Shown: positions 8,828-17,862 of the stretch, piece after piece
Layout: every line of letters begins with the position of its first letter
Numbering within the stretch: position 1 is the stretch's first letter
Assembly: GCF_013372205.1 (NCBI RefSeq)
Contig: NZ_CP053831.1
Span: 682,001 to 746,000 of the forward strand
Source: Campylobacter mucosalis
GTDB taxonomy: Bacteria > Campylobacterota > Campylobacteria > Campylobacterales > Campylobacteraceae
DNA length: 64,000 bases
Direction: 5' to 3'
The notes under the pieces: generated by a model
The model's input: only the letters and a program-made list of their open reading frames with translations
Told to the model about the DNA's origin: nothing
The model's database searches: none
Made by a program: the position numbers and the translations under genes

Positions 8828-9904
8828 ATGAAAAGACGTGATTTTTTTAAGGCAACTGCTGTTTTAGGAGTGGTTGCAGGCGCTTCTAGTGTTGCTTTTG
8901 CTGACGATATAAAGGTTTGTAAACGGAGAGTTTTTGATGTGAGTTTTAGGCACTCTTTGGCTGAAAAGGGCAAGGTTAGCAAAATTTGGCTACCTTTGAT
9001 GACTTCAACAGATTTTCATCAGTTAATTAGCGATTACAAGATTGATACAAATGCTAAAAACTACTACGTATCCGATCTATCGATACCTACACTATTTGCT
9101 GAGTTTAACGAGCAAAATGCGTTTTTAAACGTAAATTTCAGAGTTCAAACATTTGAGCGAAATACTGATTTTAGCAAAGTAAATTTTAATGAAAATGAGA
9201 AATTAAGCCCACAAATTGAGTATTTTTTAAAGCCAACTACACAAATTCCAAATAGTGGCATTGTTAAAGAATTTGCAGATAAAATTGTAGGCGATATAAA
9301 GGGCGATTTAGAAAAGGCTAGGGCGATTTATACTTGGGTTGCAAATACTATGCAACGCGATAATAGCGTGATTGGTTGCGGTAGAGGTGACGTAAAAGCT
9401 ATATTAGAAAGCGGAAAGCTTGTTGGTAAATGCACCGATATAAATAGCGTATTTGTAGGGCTTTGCAGGGCGGTTAATATCCCGGCTCGTGAGCTTTTTG
9501 GAATTCGCGTAGGACAGAGTAGATTTTCAAATGAGATGGGGAAGGCTGATGAGAATGGTTTTGCTAAAATTTCAGGCGGTCAGCATTGCAGAGCTGAGTT
9601 TTACCTAAAAGGCTATGGTTGGATACCTGTTGATCCTGCTGATGTGGCAAAAGTGCGTCTTGGAGAAAAGCTAAGCAATACCGACGCTAAACTGGCTAAA
9701 ATTCGCGAGTATTTATTTGGCAATTGGGAGATGTGCTGGATTGGTTTTAACTATGGACGTGATTTTGACCTAAAACCACTAGCTGAGCAACGCCCGATTA
9801 ATAACTTTGGCTATCCATACGCAGAAGTTGATGACAACACCCTAAACTACTACTCGCCAAAGGATTTTAGCTATGATTACACAGCACAAGAAAGCAAAAT
9901 TTGA
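8828..9904 (+). CDS. Tat-exported transglutaminase-like protein
   Basis: A 358-residue protein starting MKRRDFFKATAVLGVVAG, a twin-arginine signal (RRDFFK) with cleavage likely after VAFA at about residue 25. The core at residues 160-290 has a transglutaminase-like triad: Cys in VGKCTDINSVFVGLC, His in GGQHCRAEFY and Asp in GWIPVDPADV. Such periplasmic folds are usually proteases or peptide-processing enzymes; use of the Tat route suggests folding, perhaps with cofactor, before export. The gene leads an apparent operon with MerT-like and MerP-like genes, whose TTG start overlaps this stop by four bases. Substrate unknown. Confidence 0.82.
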   Translation: MKRRDFFKATAVLGVVAGASSVAFADDIKVCKRRVFDVSFRHSLAEKGKVSKIWLPLMTSTDFHQLISDYKIDTNAKNYYVSDLSIPTLFAEFNEQNAFLNVNFRVQTFERNTDFSKVNFNENEKLSPQIEYFLKPTTQIPNSGIVKEFADKIVGDIKGDLEKARAIYTWVANTMQRDNSVIGCGRGDVKAILESGKLVGKCTDINSVFVGLCRAVNIPARELFGIRVGQSRFSNEMGKADENGFAKISGGQHCRAEFYLKGYGWIPVDPADVAKVRLGEKLSNTDAKLAKIREYLFGNWEMCWIGFNYGRDFDLKPLAEQRPINNFGYPYAEVDDNTLNYYSPKDFSYDYTAQESKI

Positions 9905-10224
9905 AACATATTAAATTTCTAATATTGGCAACAGCAAGCGCATTTATGGCGACACTTTGCTGTTTGCCAGTCTTGCTTTTTGTGCTTTTTGGCACTAGTT
10001 TTTCGTTTTTGTCATTTCTTGAGCCTTTGGGTGAATTTAGGCTGATATTTACGATGTTTTCGCTTATATGTTTTGCGTTATCAATATTTTTTATATTTTT
10101 TAACCAAAACACTTGTGCTGTCGGTCAAAGGCGAAAAAGATGGATTTTTATCTATCTATTTTTTGCGTTTTTGATGATAATTCTTTTGGCATATCCTGAA
10201 ATTTTAGGAGAGTTTTATGCGTAA
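9901..10224 (+). CDS. MerT-like small membrane protein
   Basis: A 107-residue membrane protein with three hydrophobic segments (about 7-32, 42-67 and 79-100). The first contains MATLCCLPVLL, a vicinal Cys pair as in mercuric transporters of the MerT family. It begins with TTG at 9901, overlapping the stop of the transglutaminase-like gene, and ends 8 bases inside the MerP-like gene, so the three are translationally linked. The pairing with a periplasmic HMA protein supports a metal-uptake or metal-transfer role, but no MerA or MerR gene is near, so mercury resistance is unlikely to be the purpose. Confidence 0.65.
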   Translation: MKHIKFLILATASAFMATLCCLPVLLFVLFGTSFSFLSFLEPLGEFRLIFTMFSLICFALSIFFIFFNQNTCAVGQRRKRWIFIYLFFAFLMIILLAYPEILGEFYA

Positions 10225-10477
10225 AATTTTACTGATTATATCTTTTGCTTCGCTGCTTTTTGCAGATAAAAATCTAACGATAAAAATAGACGGCATACAT
10301 TGTCCGCTTTGCACTGCTGTGGTTAGAAAGGCGGTGCTTTTAGTTGATGGCGTTAAAACCGCTAAAGCTGATATGAAGAGTAAAATTTTAACCATTAGTG
10401 CAGATGAAGGCGTGAGTGAAGATGAAATTTTAAAATCACTAAAAGATGTAAATTATCCTGGTGTTATCATAAAATAA
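10217..10477 (+). CDS. MerP-like periplasmic HMA-domain protein
   Basis: An 86-residue protein: signal peptide MRKILLIISFASLLFA, then one heavy-metal-associated domain with the metal loop GIHCPLCTAVVRKAV (CxxC). The rest (VDGVKTAKADMKSKILTISA) follows the HMA beta-alpha-beta pattern. An AGGAG ribosome site precedes the ATG at 10217. With the adjacent MerT-like protein it resembles a MerTP pair, which hands thiophilic metal from periplasm to membrane. Metal specificity cannot be read from sequence. Confidence 0.8.
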   Translation: MRKILLIISFASLLFADKNLTIKIDGIHCPLCTAVVRKAVLLVDGVKTAKADMKSKILTISADEGVSEDEILKSLKDVNYPGVIIK

Positions 10478-10486
10478 GGAGAAAAT

Positions 10487-11770
10487 ATGCAAAAAAACGA
10501 GGTTTTAAGTAAATTTGAGAGGCTTTGTGGGATACCACATTGTAGCTATGACACGGACGCTATGCGTGATTTTTTGGCTGATTTTGCTAGGTCTAATGGA
10601 TGCAGAGTGGTTGTCGATGAGCTTGGCAACATCCACGCCATAAAAGGTGAGCCAAAAATTTGCTTACAAAGTCACTACGATATGGTCTGTATGGGCGATG
10701 CACCAAATGTAGTGGTCGAGTATGGTAGTGACGGTTTTATGCGTGCTAAAAACTCATCTTTAGGTGCTGATAACGGCATTGGCGTTGCGATGATGATGCA
10801 AATGATTGCTGAGTTTAAAAATATAGAGTGTTTATTTACAAACAACGAAGAGGTCGGGCTTATCGGTGCAAATGGCTTTTTGGGTAGGCTTGTTAGCAAA
10901 AAGCTTTTAAATTTAGATAGCGAAGATGATAATGAGGTGGTAACTGGCTGTGCTGGTGGCGTAAATGTCTTTACTAGTATCGATGTAAGCCAAAGTGAAG
11001 AGGCTTTGGGCGATGTTTATGAAGTTGTGGTAAGTGGCTATCCTGGTGGACATTCTGGAAACGAGATACACAAAGATATACCAAATGCGATAAAAATTCT
11101 AGCCCAATTCGTGCGTAAAAGTGGTGCAAAACTCTCTTTTATCGAGGGTGGCGAAAGAAGCAACTCGATACCAACAAGTGCAAAAGCGATCATCGTAAAC
11201 AAAAGTGAGCCAAAAAGCGACAATCCACACATAAAAATATCGGCTCTTAATCAGAGTGCTAGAGTCTTAAAAAATGGCGATAAAATTTTATCTTTAATAA
11301 ACGCATTTTCGCAAGGAGTAAGAGGCTACAACACAGAGCTTAATCTCCCAAATGATAGCGTAAATTTATCCCTTTTAAAATTTGATGGCAAGACGGCAGA
11401 GCTTGAGTTTTTTGCTAGATCTATGACTTGGGATGGTTTGCATAGGCTTGATTTTGAGATTAGTGAGCTTGCATTGGGGCTCGGATTTAGCGTGTGTAGT
11501 AAGGATAGATCTGTGCCTTGGAAGCCAGAGCCAGATGAATTTGCTAATTCTGTATTAGATGAGCTTAAAAAGTTGCGTCCAAATGCAAAACTAGCTGCCA
11601 TACACGCTGGGCTTGAGTGCGGTGTGATTCGCGATAAGTACGATGATATGGAGGCTTGCTCTATCGGACCAAATATCTACTCACCACACTCAACAAGAGA
11701 AAAGTGTGAAGTGGCTTCTGTTGATATAATAACGCAAGTTGTAAGAAATATAGTAGCAAAATATCAATGA
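10487..11770 (+). CDS. pepD: aminoacyl-histidine dipeptidase (M20 family)
   Basis: A 427-residue cytosolic zinc dipeptidase of the PepD type. Metal and catalytic motifs are present: CLQSHYDMVC (residues 60-69), SLGADNGIGVAMM, TNNEEVGLIGANGF and LNLDSEDDNEV, then IHAGLECGVI and SPHSTREKCEV at the end. The inserted lid domain lies around residues 170-340. It follows the MerP-like gene by nine bases with an AAGGAGA ribosome site, so it may share its transcript, then meets a strong hairpin shared with convergent rpoD. Confidence 0.92.
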   Translation: MQKNEVLSKFERLCGIPHCSYDTDAMRDFLADFARSNGCRVVVDELGNIHAIKGEPKICLQSHYDMVCMGDAPNVVVEYGSDGFMRAKNSSLGADNGIGVAMMMQMIAEFKNIECLFTNNEEVGLIGANGFLGRLVSKKLLNLDSEDDNEVVTGCAGGVNVFTSIDVSQSEEALGDVYEVVVSGYPGGHSGNEIHKDIPNAIKILAQFVRKSGAKLSFIEGGERSNSIPTSAKAIIVNKSEPKSDNPHIKISALNQSARVLKNGDKILSLINAFSQGVRGYNTELNLPNDSVNLSLLKFDGKTAELEFFARSMTWDGLHRLDFEISELALGLGFSVCSKDRSVPWKPEPDEFANSVLDELKKLRPNAKLAAIHAGLECGVIRDKYDDMEACSIGPNIYSPHSTREKCEVASVDIITQVVRNIVAKYQ

Positions 11771-11800
11771 AATTTAGCGAGTTTTTATACTCGCTAAATT
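11771..11800. terminator. bidirectional terminator between pepD and rpoD
   Basis: A perfect 11-bp inverted repeat, AATTTAGCGAG / CTCGCTAAATT, with an 8-base loop TTTTTATA, sits between the convergent pepD and rpoD genes and overlaps the rpoD stop codon by two bases. Confidence 0.75.
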
Positions 11801-13652
11801 AGCCCTCAATGTAGTTTTTAAGCTTTCTGCCTACTTTTGGGTGTTTTAACTTTTTAATTGCTGAGCTTTCTATCTGACGCACACGCTCTCTTGTTACATT
11901 TAAAGCCTTGCCGATCTCCTCAAGTGTGCGGTCGCTCTCATCTTCAAGAAGTCCAAAACGCATACAAATAACCGCCTTTTCGCGTTCGTTTAGTTGGCTT
12001 AAAACATCGTCTATCTGCTCTCTAAGGTCGTTTTTAAGAATGTGATCCATTGGACTTAGTGAGCTTTTATCCTCTACAAAATCGCCAAATTTTCCGTCAT
12101 CCTCGTTTGCGATAGGTGCTTCAAGGCTTATAGGTTCTTTTGTGATTTTTATGACTTGTTTTACCTTATCTATGCTTAGTCCAACCTCAGCGGCAATAAC
12201 GCTTACGTCAGGCTCTTTACCCTCTTCTTGCATATATTTGCGGTTGATTTTATTTATGCGGTTTATGGTTTCAATCATATGGATTGGAATTCTAATCGTT
12301 CTAGCCTGATCAGCAATCGCACGTGAAATGGCTTGACGTATCCACCACGTCGCGTAAGTTGAGAATTTATAACCCTTACGGTATTCAAATTTATCAACCG
12401 CTTTCATAAGTCCGATATTACCCTCTTGTATTAGATCTAAAAACGGCAAACCGCGGTTTGTGTAGCGTTTTGCTATGCTTACGACTAGGCGGAGATTTGA
12501 TTTTGCCATTCTTGCTTTTGCTTCATCAGAAATTTTCTTACCGCGTTTGATTTGCTCTAAAACTTCCTTAAGTTTTGCTGGTTCTAGGTTAAAACCGCTC
12601 TTGCTTGCCTCTTTTGTTTGAAATAGTTTTTTAATCTCAACATAGGTTGAAACCATTGTAGCTTCAGGCACACGAGCGATGATATCCTCTTTATTTAGCT
12701 TTAAAATATCCTTTAAAATTCCCTTGTGGTTTTTCTTAAGCTCGTCACTAAACATAGGCAAACGATACTCAAGTCTTTTAAGCTCTCTATCAAACTCATC
12801 ATCACTCTTTAGGGCCGTCTCCATTGACTTTACAATCTCGCTAATTAGCTTGCTTGTTGGACCTAAATCCATTAATTTGTCTTTTAAAATTTTCTTTTTA
12901 AAGGCAAGAGTTAGGTTGGCTAAGATATCAGTCTCATCTATGTCGGTTTGTTTATTTGCTGTTTTTAACCACTCTTTTTTTGCTTTTTCTAGTGCTTTAA
13001 AGCTTTCAATTACCTTTTCTGCACGTTTGTCGTTTTTTAAATTTTTCTTTGGCTTGGCGTCTGCTTCGTCCTCGTTTTCTTCATCTTCATCTGAGTCGAT
13101 ATCGTCCTCTTCTTCCTCATTTTCATCTTCAAAGCTCTTAAATAGCTCTTTTACACGGCGTTCGCGATTTATAAGCGGTTCTTTATAATCAAGTATGAAG
13201 TCGATCAAAAATGGCACCGAACAAAATGCGTCTATTATGATGTCTTCGCCAAGCTCGATCTTCTTTGAAATTTCAATCTCTTCATCTTTTGTAAGAAGTG
13301 CAATCTGTCCCATTTCACGCAGATACATACGCACAGGACTATCTGAGCGTGACCACTCTAAAAAGTCTGTATCGCCAGTTAGGTCAAACTCATCGTCTAT
13401 ATCCACATCTTGAGATTTTTCTGCCTCTTTTTGGCGTTTTTTGGCGTCTGCTAAGTTACGCATTTTTGCTATTTGTGCGGCACTTATTAGTTGAACTTTA
13501 TGTGTTTTTGCAAGAGTTTCTATCTTTTTTACTGCCGTTGCTGTAGGTGCTTTGTCAAATAGTTTTATAAGTTTTTCATACGTTACAAAGCCCTTTGAAT
13601 TTTCAGCAAATAGCTCTTCTATTTGGGTAAAAATTTCTTTAGATGTGCTCAT
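11799..13652 (-). CDS. rpoD: RNA polymerase primary sigma factor RpoD
   Basis: The 617-residue housekeeping sigma factor. Region 1.1 is at the N-terminus; region 1.2 shows [21 protein letters not shown] near residue 105; an extended non-conserved region holds a strongly acidic stretch (about 172-200); regions 2.1-2.4 include [20 protein letters not shown] and [20 protein letters not shown]; region 4 ends with the helix-turn-helix [20 protein letters not shown]. Ends KLKNYIEG. It has its own TATAAT promoter just upstream and a terminator shared with pepD. Confidence 0.97.
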   Translation of the reverse strand: MSTSKEIFTQIEELFAENSKGFVTYEKLIKLFDKAPTATAVKKIETLAKTHKVQLISAAQIAKMRNLADAKKRQKEAEKSQDVDIDDEFDLTGDTDFLEWSRSDSPVRMYLREMGQIALLTKDEEIEISKKIELGEDIIIDAFCSVPFLIDFILDYKEPLINRERRVKELFKSFEDENEEEEDDIDSDEDEENEDEADAKPKKNLKNDKRAEKVIESFKALEKAKKEWLKTANKQTDIDETDILANLTLAFKKKILKDKLMDLGPTSKLISEIVKSMETALKSDDEFDRELKRLEYRLPMFSDELKKNHKGILKDILKLNKEDIIARVPEATMVSTYVEIKKLFQTKEASKSGFNLEPAKLKEVLEQIKRGKKISDEAKARMAKSNLRLVVSIAKRYTNRGLPFLDLIQEGNIGLMKAVDKFEYRKGYKFSTYATWWIRQAISRAIADQARTIRIPIHMIETINRINKINRKYMQEEGKEPDVSVIAAEVGLSIDKVKQVIKITKEPISLEAPIANEDDGKFGDFVEDKSSLSPMDHILKNDLREQIDDVLSQLNEREKAVICMRFGLLEDESDRTLEEIGKALNVTRERVRQIESSAIKKLKHPKVGRKLKNYIEG

Positions 13653-13699
13653 TATTTTTGATACTCCCTTTTGAGTGTTTGACGGGTTAAAAGTTTTGG

Positions 13700-13705
13700 A
13701 TTATA
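13700..13705 (-). promoter_or_regulatory. -10 box for rpoD
   Basis: Minus strand reads CGGTATAATCC (TATAAT) about 48 bases before the rpoD ATG, with T-rich DNA upstream; a GGGAG ribosome site follows. It lies in the 81-base gap downstream of the TonB receptor gene, so rpoD need not rely on read-through. Confidence 0.55.
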
Positions 13706-13733
13706 CCGAAAAATTTTTAATAAAATATAAAAA

Positions 13734-16700
13734 CTAAAATGTCATCTCAAAATTTAGCTTAAAATTTCGTCCTGGCGAGTAGAAGCGATTTATGCCTAAA
13801 CTATCGCTTTTTCGCACCATATTTGTTGTGCCAAAAGAGCGAATTGAACGAGCATTTTCCCACGTGATATACTTTTGATCAGTAATGTTATAAACGCCAA
13901 ATTGTATGGTCAAATTTTTAACTGGCTTAGCAAATGCGATAAGATCAATCGTGCGGTATTTATCGCTAAGCCAGTGTGAGCGGTAGTCGCTAACGACTTT
14001 GCCGTTTATGGTATCGCCTTGTTCGTGTTGCCAAAACATATTGTAAGTATCTTTTGCCTCTTTTGCTTTTACGTCGGTTATAAAGACATCAAAGCCGTAT
14101 TTTTCGTTTTTTGTGGCATAGCCTAGGTTGTAAACAGAAGTTTGTGGCTGGATGGCATTCATCGGGACTTTGCCGTCATTGTCGGTTGAAATTCTGCCCT
14201 TTTGTTTTGTTAGTTTATAGCCAACATAAAGTCCGCCAAAAAAGTCTGAAATATCGCCTAAATTAACTCGTGAGTTTATCTCAAATCCGCTAACTTCCGC
14301 ACTTGCTCTATTTACATTTTGCCAAATATCAAAGTCTAGAGCACTATTTGCATTAGCCGATGTGTTTAGTTTTTTTCTGCCCATAAATTTAAAGTCTAAA
14401 AAGTCAGCATAATCAGTCTTGAAAGCCGAAAACGTCGCAAAGCTTGAGTTGTTGTGAAGCGTAATTGCAATCTCTTTTGTCTTAGCAATCTCTGGTTTTA
14501 AATCTGGATTTGGCAAAATGCTAATATCTGGGTGCTTAAATGTGAGATACATCTCATCAGTTGTGGGTGCACGAAAGGCTTTTGAGTATTTTACCTGAAG
14601 TCTTAGAAATGAAAATGGGTCTAAATTTAGCCCAAAGGCATAAGAGTCGCTTTTAAATTCTTTTGGTTTGGCAAAGTATTTGATGTTTTTGGCTGGGTTT
14701 TCGTTATTTGCTTTTATGGCGTCATCGTATGCTTTTTGATCTGCTAAAAATTTAGGGTCGGTGTGACCACTAGGGTATTTACTATCCCACCAGTTTGGTT
14801 TTGGAGGCACTTTTACAAATGGCACAAAAATTCCTTTTACCATATCATCCGGTATAGCCGGGGTTTTACCTGGTATGTAGATTGGATTGTGTTTTACTTT
14901 ATCGTATCGATAGGCTAAATCAACGCCGATATAGTCGTTTATCTGCATACTTTCGCTTAAGTAAAAGGCGTTGTTCTTAGTTTCAACTGGTATTAAAAAT
15001 GAAGTCTCAGGCGAAGTTCTTGGACATCTTAGCTCGTCCCACTTATCGGCTCCATTGCAGTCTGGCTTGTATGTATTTGCCCACCATTTTGAATTTGAAG
15101 CATCATAACCGCCACGATTTATCATAGATTTTGTAGTTTTTGAATAGATAGCACCATATTTTAGACTATGCTGGGTGTTTAGAAATTCAAGCTCCTTTTC
15201 AAAGTCTAAATTTAGCTGTTTAGTTTTGGTATCTAAATCGCGTTCTTTCCAATCTCTAGATAAAAAGCCTTTGCCTTGCGGTAGTATCGCAACAAAGTCA
15301 TTTATGGGTTGTTTTGTTACTGCACCAAGCCAGTTTTTGAATTGATTTTGGGCTTTTATCACTTTGTATGTTTTGCCGTTGTATGTATCATTAGCTATAT
15401 CAAATATATATGTTTTGCTATTTGCGGAGGTAAAATTTTGTGTGGTTTGGGTTAAATCTAAGAGAAGTTTTTCAGCCTCTTTTGTTGTTTGGTCTATGCT
15501 GTCAGTGTTGTATAAATTTATTGAGCCTGAGCAGTCAAATACCGAGCAATCTATAGCGTATGTTTTTGCATTTGGGGTTGTAAAGCCAGTGAGGTATTTA
15601 TTGCCATTAGAGTCCGTTAAATGTGTAAAAGACGCTGACGCACCACTTGGCACTTCTTTTGTGATTTTAAAATCGTTTCCATTTTTATCTATCGTTTTTG
15701 CACCATCTAGTTTTAGCCCCAAAGGATTTGCGATATCAGCACAATCCCCCCCCCTACAATACTCCTCAGTTCTTGCACGTTGTTTTATTTTTTGGTGCGA
15801 GTAGGTGATTTTAAAACTATCCCAAAATGGAGTTTGTGTGAAATTTTCATAGGCAAAACTTTGGTTTAATCTCTCACTTAAATCATCAGTATAACGCTCG
15901 CCACGTCTTGGCTTAAAGGCAAAACCACTGCCAGAACTTGGCGGATAGAGTGTGTAGCTATAATCACTGCCTTTGTGATTTACTCTGTATTTGTCATTTG
16001 CAAAGCTAAATCTATGCTCTTCGTGTGGCGTAAAGCCAAATTTTACAAGTGTGCCTTCTTTTGTGATATTGTATGGGTCGGCTTTTTCTCGCTCTCTGCC
16101 ACGAATGCTATCGTCAAAATTTGAGTAGCCAAAATTTTTAAGCTCTCTGCCGTCCCTATCGGTTTTTATGACTAAAATATCAAACCACTTAAAACGAGCT
16201 GCTAGGGTGTGGGCGTGTAGTCGCTCGTCATTTGCGGAGTTGTGTCCAACTTTAAATCCATAATGCCAATCTTTGTCAATTAAATAATCTTTTGCATCCT
16301 TTGTTTCAAACATTACAGAACCACCCAAAGCACCACTTCCAGTCTTGATACTATCAGCACCTTTTGTGATATTTACCTGTTTTATATTTTCTATTTCGAC
16401 GCTATTTCTTGTGTTGTTAAAATTTCCATACCCTTCAAAAATTTCTTTAAAGCCTTGTGATGAGAGCGTTTGGGCTTGATTTAAGCCATCAATTTGTATC
16501 GCAACTCTGTTTTCATCAACACCACGTATAGAGTAGCCACTAGCTCCGAAGCGACCGCTTTCAACGACACTTACTCCAGTTTCATACTTTACCATATCTT
16601 TGGTATCAGAAACTTGTTGTTTGCTTAGCTCTTTGGCTGTCTTTTTTATCTCACCTATTTTTCTATCTTTGACGCCTTGCTCTTCCTTTGCTACCACTTC

Positions 16701-16796
16701 TATCTCTTCAAAATTTATTGTTTGCTCGTTTGCGTTGATATTTTGTGTTAGTCCAAGCAGCGAGTATATTACAACAACTGTTGATAAATTTTTCAT
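13734..16796 (-). CDS. TonB-dependent receptor, hemoglobin/transferrin/lactoferrin type, phase-variable
   Basis: A 1020-residue outer-membrane receptor. Signal peptide about residues 1-22, a TonB-box-like INFEEIEVVA near 27, plug domain about 45-165 (GASGYSIRGVDENRVAIQIDG), then the beta-barrel ending NFKLNFEMTF with terminal Phe. The plug and barrel pattern fits the family that takes iron from heme or transferrin-type proteins. A second receptor of the same family is encoded at 22.4-25.3 kb. A G9 run at codons 348-351 is in frame here, so the gene is presently ON; a one-base slip would truncate it early. A Fur-box-like element lies upstream. Ligand is not determinable from sequence. Confidence 0.9.
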   Translation of the reverse strand: MKNLSTVVVIYSLLGLTQNINANEQTINFEEIEVVAKEEQGVKDRKIGEIKKTAKELSKQQVSDTKDMVKYETGVSVVESGRFGASGYSIRGVDENRVAIQIDGLNQAQTLSSQGFKEIFEGYGNFNNTRNSVEIENIKQVNITKGADSIKTGSGALGGSVMFETKDAKDYLIDKDWHYGFKVGHNSANDERLHAHTLAARFKWFDILVIKTDRDGRELKNFGYSNFDDSIRGREREKADPYNITKEGTLVKFGFTPHEEHRFSFANDKYRVNHKGSDYSYTLYPPSSGSGFAFKPRRGERYTDDLSERLNQSFAYENFTQTPFWDSFKITYSHQKIKQRARTEEYCRGGDCADIANPLGLKLDGAKTIDKNGNDFKITKEVPSGASASFTHLTDSNGNKYLTGFTTPNAKTYAIDCSVFDCSGSINLYNTDSIDQTTKEAEKLLLDLTQTTQNFTSANSKTYIFDIANDTYNGKTYKVIKAQNQFKNWLGAVTKQPINDFVAILPQGKGFLSRDWKERDLDTKTKQLNLDFEKELEFLNTQHSLKYGAIYSKTTKSMINRGGYDASNSKWWANTYKPDCNGADKWDELRCPRTSPETSFLIPVETKNNAFYLSESMQINDYIGVDLAYRYDKVKHNPIYIPGKTPAIPDDMVKGIFVPFVKVPPKPNWWDSKYPSGHTDPKFLADQKAYDDAIKANNENPAKNIKYFAKPKEFKSDSYAFGLNLDPFSFLRLQVKYSKAFRAPTTDEMYLTFKHPDISILPNPDLKPEIAKTKEIAITLHNNSSFATFSAFKTDYADFLDFKFMGRKKLNTSANANSALDFDIWQNVNRASAEVSGFEINSRVNLGDISDFFGGLYVGYKLTKQKGRISTDNDGKVPMNAIQPQTSVYNLGYATKNEKYGFDVFITDVKAKEAKDTYNMFWQHEQGDTINGKVVSDYRSHWLSDKYRTIDLIAFAKPVKNLTIQFGVYNITDQKYITWENARSIRSFGTTNMVRKSDSLGINRFYSPGRNFKLNFEMTF
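15746..15754 (-). repeat. G9 homopolymer tract in TonB receptor 1
   Basis: Nine consecutive C on the plus strand (nine G in the coding strand) encode part of CRGGDC, between two cysteines of a barrel loop. Long G runs are the standard slip sites of contingency genes in Campylobacter; the corresponding place in the paralogous receptor has no tract. Confidence 0.85.
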
Positions 16797-16816
16797 TACA
16801 TACCCCCTCCCATTTT

Positions 16817-16834
16817 ATGATAACTATTATTAAT
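16817..16834 (-). promoter_or_regulatory. Fur-box-like element before TonB receptor 1
   Basis: ATGATAACTATTATTAAT resembles the Fur consensus of GATAAT units in inverted order, 21-38 bases before the receptor start. Iron-repressed control would suit a receptor of this type; this is inferred from the pattern only. Confidence 0.45.
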
Positions 16835-16902
16835 TAAAATCGTAATATTAATATTAAAAAGCTAAAATATTTATAAATTGTTTAAATTTTAGTATAAATT
16901 TT

Positions 16903-16918
16903 TGGAACGCATTTTGCT
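16903..16918 (+). promoter_or_regulatory. sigma-54 promoter of flgF
   Basis: TGGAAC-N5-TTGCT matches the RpoN core TGGCAC-N5-TTGCW with the invariant GG and GC correctly spaced, 34 bases before the flgF ATG. Flagellar rod and hook genes of Campylobacter are known sigma-54 targets activated by FlgR. Confidence 0.75.
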
Positions 16919-16951
16919 TATGTCGTTTAAAATTTTAAATTTAGGTTAATT

Positions 16952-17764
16952 ATGCAAAATGGATATTATCAAGCTACTGGTGCTATGGTAACGCAGTTTA
17001 ACAGGCTAAACGTTATCACAAACAACCTAGCAAACGTAAATACGATAGGCTATAAAAGAGATGATGTCGTTATAGGTGATTTTGCTAGAATTTTTAAGCA
17101 AACGCAAGATGAATTGCCTTTAAAAAACCATACAAAAGATGCGGCAAAGTATTTAAATCGCGTTATAGATAGAGTTCCACAGGTTATAGAGGAGTATACG
17201 GACTTTAGCTCTGGGGGCTTAAAACACAGCACAAATACTCTTGACTTTGCGTTAAAACGAGATGATTTGTTTTTTTTAGTTGATACGCCAAATGGAGTTA
17301 GACTTACAAAAAATGGGGCTTTTAGTCTTGATAGCGAGGGATTTTTGGTATCAAAAGAGGGTTATAGAGTGCTTTCAAACAACTACCCAACCCAGCCTAT
17401 CGCCTCAAGAGGCATACAAATTCCAGAAGGCACAAAACTAACAAGCGATAAAAATGGAAATTTGTATGCAGACGGCGAAGAGATAGCAAAGGTCTACATC
17501 GCTCAGCCACGTGAAATTCGTGATCTTGAAAAGATAGGCGATAACTTATACAAGGCAAAAGATATAGATGATGTTATTGATATAGCCGACTCTGATAGTT
17601 TGCTTCAAGGATATGCTCAAATGTCAAACGTAAACCCAGTCAGCGAAATGGTAGGACTTATCGAAACTCATCGTATGGTTGATATGTATCAAAAAGTTAT
17701 GACTACGCATATGGATGAGCTTAACCAAGACGCTATCACAAAACTTGGCAGTGTTAAGCAGTAA
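16952..17764 (+). CDS. flgF: flagellar basal-body rod protein FlgF (FlgG2)
   Basis: A 270-residue rod protein secreted by the flagellar type III system. It begins MQNGYYQATGAMVTQFNRLN and has VITNNLANVNTIGYKRD, the FlgBFG-type N-terminal motif; the C-terminus GYAQMSNVNPVSEMVGLIET is the matching helix. Paralogous to the following flgG; the C. jejuni equivalent is often called flgG2. Preceded by a sigma-54 promoter. A 98-base gap separates it from flgG. Confidence 0.92.
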   Translation: MQNGYYQATGAMVTQFNRLNVITNNLANVNTIGYKRDDVVIGDFARIFKQTQDELPLKNHTKDAAKYLNRVIDRVPQVIEEYTDFSSGGLKHSTNTLDFALKRDDLFFLVDTPNGVRLTKNGAFSLDSEGFLVSKEGYRVLSNNYPTQPIASRGIQIPEGTKLTSDKNGNLYADGEEIAKVYIAQPREIRDLEKIGDNLYKAKDIDDVIDIADSDSLLQGYAQMSNVNPVSEMVGLIETHRMVDMYQKVMTTHMDELNQDAITKLGSVKQ

Positions 17765-17862
17765 AAATAAATAATGAAAGGAAAAAGTAGAAGTAGTTTT
17801 TGTTTAGACTAGGTAGATTTGAAATTTTAGGCGAAGACTACAACACTTAAAAGGATAGAAAA

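Noticed and set aside
12679-13188. Long plus-strand ORF of 169 codons rich in Ser and Phe opposite rpoD
   Set aside because: It mirrors the acidic (Glu/Asp-rich) stretch of rpoD; low complexity from codon bias, no ribosome site, no family.
15364-15804. Plus-strand ORF of 146 codons inside TonB receptor 1
   Set aside because: Shadow of the receptor, no start signal and passes through the C9 tract.
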